Of a stretch of DNA of 37,648 nucleotides, positions 20,156 through 29,900 are shown piece after piece. The position numbers and the translations under genes were made by a program. How positions within the stretch are numbered: position 1 is the first letter of the stretch; every line of letters starts with the position of its first letter. The stretch comes from Salinicola salarius (lineage in GTDB: Bacteria > Pseudomonadota > Gammaproteobacteria > Pseudomonadales > Halomonadaceae). Location: positions 1 to 37,648 of the forward strand of contig NZ_NHOU01000027.1 in assembly GCF_002179555.1 (NCBI RefSeq). The letters are read 5' to 3'. Under the pieces are notes generated by a model. It was not told the origin of the DNA, ran no database searches, and was given only the letters and a program-made list of their open reading frames with translations.

Positions 20156-21492
20156 TACTCTTCTCGCATCGCGCGTGCCAGCATGTCGCTGAACGGTTTG
20201 AACATATAGCTGGCAAAGGTGCGGTCGCCGGTCTTCAGCATGACTTCGGCAGGCATGCCGGCCAGCAGCTGCATCGAGGAAGTCATTTCGGAATGACCCA
20301 AATCGGTGACGCGGATGCGCGCCTTGTAATAATGGGTTCGTGTGGCCTCGTCTTCGAAGCTGTCCGCTGAAACGTGGGCGACCTCTCCCTCGATGACATT
20401 GGATAACCGCTGGTTGAAGGCACTGAAGCGAATCTCGGCAGGTTGTCCGATGCGGACGTTGTCGATGTCGCGGTCGGGAATTCGCGCTTCTACGATAAAG
20501 GCTTCGTTGGCCGGGACGATTTCCATTACTGTGTCGCCGGAGCGAATAACGGCGCCTTGGGTGTGGACCTGGAGACCGACGACGGTCCCCGAGACCGGCG
20601 CGACGATGGCGGTACGCTGAACCTGGTCGCGCAGCGCGGTGACTCGCTCTTCGGCGTCCGTCACCTGGGACTGGACATCCTTGAGATATTCGCCGACTTC
20701 CTGGTGGTACTCCTGCCGACGAATCTCCTTCTGGAAGCCGTTTTCGCTGATCTGCGAACGTAGCTGCGCCACTTCGGCGCTATGCTGGGCGTTTTCCCCC
20801 TGATACTCGAGCACCTGGCGTTCGAGCTCACGCAGACGCTGGTTGTCTCCAAGCCCCTCCTTGAACAGCGTGCGATAGTCGCTGGCTTCTCCGGAAAGCG
20901 AGTTGATCTTGGATCGATTGACCTGCTGCAATCGTTCGAGACCGGCGATCTGCTCCTGCATCTGGCGAGCCTTCTCGTCCAGCGCGGACAGCGCATCCTT
21001 CAACGACTGCCGGCGGACCTGGAACAGACGCTGCTGCACGTCGACCACGGCCTGCACCCGCGGCGACACGTCATCGAGCAGGATATCGGGAAACGTCAGC
21101 ATGTTGCGGTCACTTTGCTCGGCCAGCAGGCGGACCTCGCTCGCCAGGGCGATGCGGTATTCCGATTCGGCAATCGAGAGCTTGGCCAGCGGCTGGGTGT
21201 CGTCGAGTACGATCAGCGAATCTCCGGCGCTGACCTGATCGCCATCCTCGACCAGGATGCGTTTGACGATACCGCCCTCGAAGTGTTGAACCTTCTTGGT
21301 CGAGGTCTCGACGGCAACCGATCCCGGCGCCACCACCGCGACCGCGAGATCGGCCGTGACCGACCACAGCACGAAACCGCCCAGGGCGAATACCAGAATG
21401 GCCAGTCCCCAGCGCCGGCTGGTGCGATCGCTGGTGGGCAACTGAGGGGCAGGAGCCCCGAGCGCTATCGGCGCGGCAGAGGAAATCGTCAT
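20155..21492 (-). CDS. HlyD-family type I secretion adaptor
   Basis: A 445-residue membrane fusion protein of the HlyD/PrtE type. One N-terminal transmembrane helix (about residues 28-47) is followed by a lipoyl half-motif (VQHFEGGIVKRILVEDGDQV), a long coiled coil (about 130-280), a second lipoyl half (RTAIVAPVSGTVVGLQVHTQGAVI) and a beta-barrel. It bridges the ABC exporter and the TolC-like channel in the periplasm. It overlaps the ABC gene by 4 bp upstream (ATGA) and the TolC-like gene by 1 bp downstream. Length matches PrtE/AprE (430-450). Confidence 0.94.
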   Translation of the reverse strand: MTISSAAPIALGAPAPQLPTSDRTSRRWGLAILVFALGGFVLWSVTADLAVAVVAPGSVAVETSTKKVQHFEGGIVKRILVEDGDQVSAGDSLIVLDDTQPLAKLSIAESEYRIALASEVRLLAEQSDRNMLTFPDILLDDVSPRVQAVVDVQQRLFQVRRQSLKDALSALDEKARQMQEQIAGLERLQQVNRSKINSLSGEASDYRTLFKEGLGDNQRLRELERQVLEYQGENAQHSAEVAQLRSQISENGFQKEIRRQEYHQEVGEYLKDVQSQVTDAEERVTALRDQVQRTAIVAPVSGTVVGLQVHTQGAVIRSGDTVMEIVPANEAFIVEARIPDRDIDNVRIGQPAEIRFSAFNQRLSNVIEGEVAHVSADSFEDEATRTHYYKARIRVTDLGHSEMTSSMQLLAGMPAEVMLKTGDRTFASYMFKPFSDMLARAMREE

Positions 21493-23273
21493 GACGTCGG
21501 CGGCTCCGGGGGGAGAGGAAGAGATGATCGCGAGTCGTCCGGTTTACCGCGGGCACGCATCCGGATGGAGTGAACGGGTGTGCCACTCTCCCGCGAGGAT
21601 TGCGCCATCTTTGGCGCAGGCTGGCGGGCGGGAGCGCAGGACACCATGCGTCCTTCCTGCAGCGTCAGAACACGGTCGACATGCTCGAGGATGGTCGGTG
21701 AATGACTGATGATGAACACTGTGGTGCCTTGAGTCTTGAGCTGGCGCAGGCAGTGCAGCAGCGCGCGTTCGCCGCTGGCATCGAGATTGGCATCCGGCTC
21801 ATCGAGCACCACCAGAACCGGGTTGCCGTAGAGCGCCCGGGCCAGGCCGAGTCGCTGGCGCTGCCCGCCGGAAAGGATGCCGCCGGCCCCGCTGATCTGG
21901 GTGTCATACCCCGCCGATTGACGCAGAATGATGTCGTGCACGCCCGCCTTCTGGGCGGCCTCGATGACCCGCGCGGGATCCAGATCACCGAAGCGGGCAA
22001 TGTTTTCGCTAATGCTGCCGTCGAACAACTCGACATCCTGAGGCAGATAGCCGATGAAAGGCCCCAGCCGTTCCCGCGGCCATTGGCCGATATCGGTGCC
22101 CCCTAGCCGGACACAGCCATTTTGAACCGGCCAGACGCCCAGCATGACGCGAGCGAGCGTCGACTTGCCCGCGGCACTCGGGCCGACGATAGCGATATGC
22201 TCGCCGGGGTTGCACAGCAGATCGAGCTCCCATAGCGTCGGCCGGCTTTCGCCGGGAGGGCCCGCGGTCACGGACTCAAGTGCCAGGCGCCCGGTCGGTG
22301 GCGGCAGTGGCATGCGCTGAGGCTCGGCAGGTACCGCCGAAAGCAGAGCATTGAGCCGTCCGTGCGCGGTACGTGCGGCGATGAAACCCTTCCAGCCACC
22401 GATCATCTGGTCGATTGGCGCCAGCGCGCGGCCCATCAGGATGGAGCCGGCGATCATCATGCCGCCCGTCAGGCTACCTTCAATGACCAGAAAGGCACCC
22501 AGCCCCAGGATCAGCGACTGGAACATGATTCGCAGAGTTTTCGACACGTTGCTGAGGGTACCGGCTCGATCGCTGGCATGGGATTGATGCAGCAAATAGT
22601 CGTGATGCTTTCCTCGCCAGCGGGCGAGCAGATTCGGCAGCATCCCCATGGCCTGGAGCACTTCGGCATTGCGCAGATTGCTCTGGGCCAGGTCCTGAGA
22701 CTGGATGTGCTCCCGGTTGGCTTCGCTCAGCAGCGACTGGGTGCTCTTTTCGTTGATCCATGCCAATGCCAGCAGCACGCTGGCGGCGACGGCGGCGAAG
22801 ATCCCGAACCAGGGATGGAACAGCGTCAATATGGCGATGTAGACAGGAATCCAGGGCGCATCGAAGAAGGCGAACAATCCGTTGCCGCTGAGAAACTGGC
22901 GTAGCGTAGTCAAGTCATTGAATGGCTGAGCCGACGGTCTGCCCGGCGCCAGTAGCGCTCGCTTGAATGTGGCCTGATAGAGTCGCTCGTTGATCTGCAT
23001 ATCGAGCCGGTTACCGACACGAACCAGGATGCGCGAACGCACCAGGTCCAAGGCGCCCATCACGACGAACAGGAACACCACCACCAGCGTCAACATGAGC
23101 AAGGTTTCAGGGCTACGGGTGGTGATCACGCGATCGTATACCTGCAACATGTAAATCGACGGCGCCAGCATGAGCAAGTTGATGAACAAACTGAACAATA
23201 AGATAAACAGAAAGGCCTGACGACTGGCCGAGATAGCCCTTTGCAGGTCGGTTTTGTCCTGGGGGTTTGCCAC
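21489..23273 (-). CDS. Type I secretion ABC transporter (PrtD-like)
   Basis: A 594-residue fused permease and ATPase of the PrtD/AprD class. Six membrane helices (about residues 20-300) precede the nucleotide-binding domain with Walker A GPSAAGKST, signature LSGGQRQRLGLARAL and Walker B VLVVLDEP. It lacks an N-terminal C39 peptidase or C39-like domain, so it exports proteins with a C-terminal signal and no cleaved leader. A roughly 45-residue Ser/Pro/Arg tail follows the ATPase. The start is GTG at 23273. It is the first gene of the operon and is divergent from the giant gene, which fits an exporter with its substrate. Confidence 0.94.
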   Translation of the reverse strand: MANPQDKTDLQRAISASRQAFLFILLFSLFINLLMLAPSIYMLQVYDRVITTRSPETLLMLTLVVVFLFVVMGALDLVRSRILVRVGNRLDMQINERLYQATFKRALLAPGRPSAQPFNDLTTLRQFLSGNGLFAFFDAPWIPVYIAILTLFHPWFGIFAAVAASVLLALAWINEKSTQSLLSEANREHIQSQDLAQSNLRNAEVLQAMGMLPNLLARWRGKHHDYLLHQSHASDRAGTLSNVSKTLRIMFQSLILGLGAFLVIEGSLTGGMMIAGSILMGRALAPIDQMIGGWKGFIAARTAHGRLNALLSAVPAEPQRMPLPPPTGRLALESVTAGPPGESRPTLWELDLLCNPGEHIAIVGPSAAGKSTLARVMLGVWPVQNGCVRLGGTDIGQWPRERLGPFIGYLPQDVELFDGSISENIARFGDLDPARVIEAAQKAGVHDIILRQSAGYDTQISGAGGILSGGQRQRLGLARALYGNPVLVVLDEPDANLDASGERALLHCLRQLKTQGTTVFIISHSPTILEHVDRVLTLQEGRMVSCAPARQPAPKMAQSSRESGTPVHSIRMRARGKPDDSRSSLPLPPEPPTS

Positions 23274-23584
23274 AGCATTTTCTCTTCTGAGGTTGTTGTG
23301 GAAAGTGGCGTTGATGCATCGCTGTTCCCATCAGGATGCGTAAATTGTGCACAAGCTTACAAGCGGGATTTTAAATGGTTTTTCTCGGTAAAGAGAGGTT
23401 AATGAATTTTAGAATTTTCTAATAGTTTTTAAAAAACAATGATTTATTGTGGCTTTTCGCGATTGGTTTAGTGGGTTGGGAAGTTGGTGGGAATAAAAAT
23501 AAAGGATCTAATGGAGTGGCGGTTACGAATTTGTGCTGAAATTTCAGGGCGATTTTTAGTGCTTTAGTTTGATATTTCTCATTC

Positions 23585-23615
23585 TTGAAATTTTATGTAA
23601 ACGCGCCTTTATAAT
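23585..23615 (+). promoter_or_regulatory. Candidate sigma-70 promoter for the giant gene
   Basis: TTGAAA at 23585-23590 and TATAAT at 23610-23615, separated by 19 nt, which is longer than the 17-nt optimum. It is preceded by an AT-rich UP-like stretch. The transcript would have a leader of about 340 nt to the ATG at 23964. Confidence 0.5.
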
Positions 23616-23757
23616 AGGGGCAGAAGCTTGGCTAACACGATGATGGTTTGCCGAAATCAGGGCGTGGAAAACTCAAATCTTTCCTGCGCCTCGCTAAATT
23701 CGTTTTCATGGTTGTAGAAGTTTCAACTTTGCGCCGAAAGTGAGAAGCGCTAGGTTG

Positions 23758-23785
23758 CCATCGGTAAGACTCCATCGGTAAGACT
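23758..23785. repeat. Perfect 14-bp tandem duplication
   Basis: CCATCGGTAAGACT occurs twice head to tail, then continues CCG. It lies in the leader region of the giant gene. Confidence 0.85.
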
Positions 23786-23963
23786 CCGGCGATAAAATTT
23801 TAGTCACGAGTCCGTCCTGGGTCTTCCTGTACATAACAACGACCAGCGATAGGGGGCTTCCGTTAGTGCCCGGAAGGTCAACATCGTGTCGGTTAGCGCC
23901 GAACGGGTGAAGGTCATTCTCGCTCGTTTCATAAACACCAACTTCTGCGTAGGTGCTCCATTC

Positions 23964-26900
23964 ATGTTCACGCTATCCATCATCGATGCCCAGACAGGTG
24001 ACGTCGTCGAGACGTTGACGCAGGGCGCTGCGATCACCCGTGACTTTCTTGGCGAGGACTACTGGCTGGAAGTCACGCCCATCGACAGCGCTGGCTTTGT
24101 CGCCAGTGACGTCGCCGGTCTCTCTCTTGCGGTAACTGACTCGGCGGGTAATCCGAGCGAGCAGTTGACCTCTGAGAGCCCCTATCGTTTCACGTTGCCC
24201 TCGGATCTGGACCGAGGTCTGACCAATCTGATGTTGGATGCGTTGGATGGAAGCGGTCAGCTTTTGACTGGCAGTGAGCAATCGATCGATATCGAAATCG
24301 TCAATGTCGAAGGCTGGTCGGGCGATGTCTTCACCCTCCAGGGCGAATCGTTGATGCCCGATGATGGCGCCTCGGCTGCCGACACCGTAATTCGTAACTC
24401 AGCGAATCCCGAAGCTACGGCGGCAGCGGGGTCTGATGGGCTATGGGATGGATCGAGCGGTACCGGGTACATGGACATGGGCGGACAGATCGGGGACGCG
24501 GCCTATTTCGAGGTGGATGTCGCCGCTGCCGGCACCTATCAGCTCGATGTGCGGTATGCCGGCAGTAGTGCATCTGGTTTTTCACGCCCGATGGCGGTGC
24601 TGGTCGATGGCAACGATCAGGGCACCTTGACGTTTCCCTCGACCGGTACCGGGACGGTCGGCTGGGAAACCTGGCAGCACGCGACGCTGACATTGACCCT
24701 GGATAGCGGTACCAATGTCATCCGGTTGGAGAACATCGTGGGAGGCGGCCCGAATATCGACAGCCTGACGTTGACCGCGGTCGCTGTCGACGACGGGCCG
24801 GCGCAGCTGGTCATTCAGGCCGAAGACCCGGCGCTGGTCTCCATCGATGACAGCGGATCGACGAGCAGCGCTGGCCTGACGCGAGTCGTCGACAGCGAAC
24901 ATCCCGACGCGCAGGGCGTCGTCAGGGCGGGCGCGATCGATGGCGGCTATGTCGACTTCGGCACGAATGCCGGCGATGCGATCACCTTTCAGGTCTCCCC
25001 CGAGGAGACCGGGATCTATACCGCGACGATTCGCTACGTCAATGGCGGAACCGGCGATCGCCCGCTGCTGCTCTCCATCAATGGTGCCGAGCCCACACTG
25101 GTCTCGTTCCCGCCGACCGGATCCTGGACCGACTGGAGCGAGATCAGCGTGTCGGTGCCGCTTTCGGCGAGCGGCAATACGCTGAAGTGGACGATACCCT
25201 CGACAGAAGAGGGGGGGATACCTAACGGCCCCAATATCGATCAGATCAGCTTCGACTACGCCGAGGCCATTCCCAAGGTGGCGTTTTCGATCGAGGGAGA
25301 AGCGCTTGCCATCGATGATGGTTCTTCTCTGGCTGATACCGTCGTGCGAGATGCCAACAATCCTGAAGCCAGTGGTGGTGGCAGCGATGGGTTGTGGGGT
25401 GATTTCAATGGTAGCGGCTATCTGGATATGGGCTCGCAGGCGGGGGATGCAGCCTCCTTCGCGATTAACGTCGTCGAATCAGGCACTTATTTCCTGACGA
25501 TTCGTTACGCCAGCAGCGGCGCGGCGGATCGCCCCATGGCGCTGTCCGTGGACGGAGATGCTCAGGGAATCATCGCCTTTGCGTCTACCGGAGTGGGTAG
25601 CGCAGGTTGGGAAAACTGGACCGAGACTACGATCGAGATCGACCTCAGTGCCGGCGATAACGTGATCAGACTTGCCAATATCGGCAATACCGGACCCAAT
25701 ATCGACAGTTTGTCGGTTGATAGCGAAGTAGAAAGTGAGCCGAGCGTAGAACCGGGTGAGCGCTTCGAGGTGAAGATCAACTTTCAGCCGGCAGACTCCA
25801 CGACGCCAGACGGCTATGTAGCGGATACCGGATTGGCGTTCGGGAAGCAGTCAGTGAACATTGACGGTCAGAGCTACCAATATGGATGGGTGACCGAAGC
25901 GTCCATCGCCAATGGCACAGCCAACGGTACGATGCCGATGGCGATCGCCGGTCAGGACCCCGATGCTCTGGGAGATCGCAGCGGCACGCTTGCCAACGTA
26001 GACTCATTGCAAGCCACCTACGCAGGTTTCGACAAACCCGGCTACAGCCAGGACGCCGGTTGGGAGATCGAACTGGAGGACGGCTATTACGAAGTCACGA
26101 TCTCCATTGGCGACAGTGGCGGCTCCTATGACAGCGTCAATCTTATCAATGCCGAGGGTGAATCGTTCGGTGAACTGACATCCGAGCGGCCGGACGGCTT
26201 CCCTGCCGATGACGATCCCACCAACGACAGCGAGGGTTACCGGTCGACGCTGGTCACGCGGATCGTGCAGGTCACCGACGGGCGGCTGACGCTCGATTCG
26301 ATCGGCGTCGACAGCGCCAACACTGAAATTCAGTACATCGAGATCCAGTCACTGCCGGATCTGACGCCCAACGATGACCGCGAGGCACCAGCGGATTACG
26401 CTTATTTCACTGATCCACGAGCGGTTGCCGGTGTCGGCGAGCAGCAGGTAGAGGTGTCCCTCCAGGCGGAGGATGGTACGCCGCCGGTGGGCGTCGATCC
26501 TACGTCCGATATCTTCATCGGTATTTCGGTGGTTGACGGTCGCGGCGGCGCGCTGCTGGAGAGTCTCAACGACGGCTCGGTGAAGCTCTTCAATACCGTC
26601 ACCGGTGAAGAGGTGGACTTCAATATCAACACCACCGGCGGGTTCGATTCGTTGACCATATCGCCGGTGGGCGAATTGGATGAGTACACCAGTTACACGC
26701 TGGTGATCGACGGCTTCCAGGATCGAGGCGACAACGATGATCCCAGCGCGCCCACCCGCGAGTTCCAGAAATTCACCACCACCTTCGTGACCGGTGCCGA
26801 ACCGGAAGTCCAGGACAGCGAAGTGGCCTTCGACACGACGGTGGAGCTGAACGGTGCCGAAGATGGGGCGTATCTGTTTACCTCCATCACCATGTCGCCG

Positions 26901-29900
26901 GACTACACCAAGATCTATGTCTCCACCATGAACGGGGAGATCAAGCGTTTCGATGTCGATCCGAACACCGGGGCGCTATCCAACGAGCAGTCACTGGCGC
27001 TGGACTATTTCCAGAGCGAAGACGGCGCCCGCGGTATCGTCAGCCTGACTTTCGATCCGATCGACCCCAATGTCCTGTGGGTGACCGACAACTACCCCAT
27101 TCCGCTAAGCGGGCGAGATAACGGTGTGCCCGATTTCAGCGGACGGGTCAGCAAGATCACCATCGACGACAGCGACGAGACATTAACAGGCACTGCGGAG
27201 ACATATATCACGGGTCTGCCACGGTCCAACGGCGATCACGTCACCAACAGTCTGGTGTTCCATGCCAATCCGGAGTACGACGCCGAGACCAATCCAGACG
27301 TTCCTCCATACCTGTTGTACGTCTCGCAAGGAGCCAACACCGCCATGGGCGGGGACGACAGCGCTTGGGGTAACCGTCCCGAACGACTGTTGAACGCTAG
27401 CGTGCTGGAGATCGACCCGTATCGTGATGCGCCTGAAGGCGGCTTCGATGTCTCGACCGAGCCGTTGCCGACCGACGGCTCCAACACGCGCTACGAAGAT
27501 AATGACAACGATCCCAAGAATGGCCCCATCGATATGGGTGGCGGTCAGTATCTGGTATTCGCGGAAGACGGCACCGCGACGATGCAGGATGCCGATGGCA
27601 ACGTGTTGATCGAATACTACGATCCTTTTGCTGCCGATGCCGTACTCAAGATCTATGCCACAGGTATTCGCAACGCCTACGACCTGGTCTGGCATTCCAA
27701 CGGCAATCTGTATGCGCCGACCAATGGTTCCGCGGCTGGCGGTGTCACACCGGACGACCCGGCGACGGCCTATAACGAGGCATTGATCAACGTTGGAATC
27801 GAGGACGATTGGCTGTTCAAGGTCGAGGAAGGCGGCTATTACGGTCATCCTAACCCGATGCATGACCAGTATATTCTCAATGGAGGAAATCCGACCGACG
27901 GCGACGATACTAACGAAACCGACGAGTATGCCGTGGGCACGGATGCCGATAGCAACTATCAGATCGATGACGTCTACTCCCTAGGAACCAACCGGTCCCC
28001 GAATGGCGCGATCGAATACACCAGTAATATATTTGGGGCGACTCTGGACGGCAGTTTGCTGTTCGTCGAGTACTCCGGGGGCGACGATATTCGCTGGGTC
28101 TCACTGGACGAAGATGGCAACGTCTCGGGCGATACCGTGCTGAGAGATGTCGACGGCAATGTCATCACTTATGTCGACCCGCTGGATATCATTGAAAATC
28201 CGCTGACCGGCCAGCTCTATCTCATGACGTTGAACCGCAGCACGGGCGAGAGCCAGGTCGTCCGGCTTGACCCGGTGCCGGGCGCCGTTATCGACCCCGG
28301 TACCGGCGATGCGGACCTGACCGTCATCGCGACGGTCCAGGCCGAGGACGACTCCTTGGCCGTCATTGCCTCCGGAGAAGTTGCCCAGGTCGTCATTCGG
28401 GATGGCGACAATCCCGAGCCGACAGATGTCGGTTCGGAATATGGTGTGCGTCCCGGTGCCTACGGAATGGATGGCAACACCAATGATAGCGATGGTGTCA
28501 TCGGCGGATATGCCGACTTCGGGGCAACGACTGCTGATTTCGTCACGTTCAATGTCGATGTAAGCGCCGCCGACGCGGGTGATGCCGTACTCAGAGTGCG
28601 CTATGCCAACGGGGGAACGACGAATCGGCCATTGGAAGTCTTCGTCAATGACGTCAGCGTTGGCGTCTACGCATTCGAGCCACCGGTCGGTGTCAGCGGC
28701 AACGCAGCCTGGAACACTTGGCAGACACTGAATATCCCGGCCGAAATGCTCGCCGGTGCCAACAGCGTCCGCTTGCAGTCGGCGACCAACACGGGTCCCA
28801 ATATCGATCAGTTGGAAGTCCTGATCGAGGATACGACGCCAGGCTATGCCGAGTATCAGGCGGAGAACGCGACGCTCGAAGGTGGCGCAGTCGTCATTCC
28901 CTCGACGACGTCGGATCGCGGGGCGTCAGGCTCCGGATTCGTCGACTTCGTCGGTACTGGCGATCAAACCGTTACCTGGGACGTGGATGTCGCTCAGGGC
29001 GGCGTCTATGAAATGACTTTCCGCTACTCGTTGACCAGCGGCAAGACCGACCGACCCCTGGCGCTGACGGTCAATGGCGTCAGCAACTCGACGGTCAATT
29101 TCCCCGCCACTAGCCAGACGGTCAGTGACTGGGTCATGCAGACCGTTAACGTGACGCTGGCTGCGGGAAGCAACTCGATCTCGGTCAGCGCACCGAACGG
29201 GGTCGGGCCGGATATCGACTCTCTCCAGATCGGTGACGGACCCATTGATGGCCCAGGCACTGGATCCATCAGCGTGGCGAGTACCGACCCCGGCTACTAT
29301 GAGGATCGCGTCGTCTTCAATTATCTGGAAGACAATAACGTGACTCACCCGACGGAAGAGCCTCGCAGCTACAAGGATAGCGGCTCGGTCCTGATCACCA
29401 ACAACGGCACTGGCGAACTGGCGGTGAGCAGCGTGACGGTCAGTGGGCCGTTCATGCTGGCTGACGCGCATGTGCTGGACGATTTGAAGTTGGCTCCGGG
29501 AGAATCCATCGAAGTAGGGGTGCTGTTCAATCGCGATGCCTATACTCCACCGGCTGCCAACGCCGATGACGGTGTATTCGAGGGCACCTTGACGGTTCAA
29601 TCCAACGACTTGGATCAGCCAGTCACCGAAATCCAGTTGGCCGGCTTCTGGCAGGCCCGAGACGAAGGCGGCTGGGAGCCCAACCTCAACGAGATCTGGG
29701 AGATATTCGGGTTCGGGAATCGCATCGACGACCTCTCGACGCTGGATGGCGGCGGTAGCTCCGTCCTCGCCGATGCCGGCACTTATCGTGCGGTCAGCGC
29801 CGAGGAAGTCCTGTCACGTTACTGGCAGCTCGCTGATGGCGTCGAAACGGCCACGGTGACTCAACTGGCGGAGTTCGGTCCCTACGATGGTGGTCTGGCG

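Larger units (their letters stand above)
23274..23963. other. Long AT-rich divergent promoter region between T1SS operon and giant gene
   Basis: About 690 bp without a convincing gene. The part 23340-23700 is far richer in A+T than the flanking coding DNA. It contains a strong -10 (TATAAT at 23610), a perfect 14-bp tandem repeat at 23758-23785, and an in-frame GTG extension of the giant ORF at 23886 that I consider untranslated. Its length, A+T bias and position suggest a heavily regulated, possibly H-NS-type silenced, promoter. That is inference. Confidence 0.6.
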
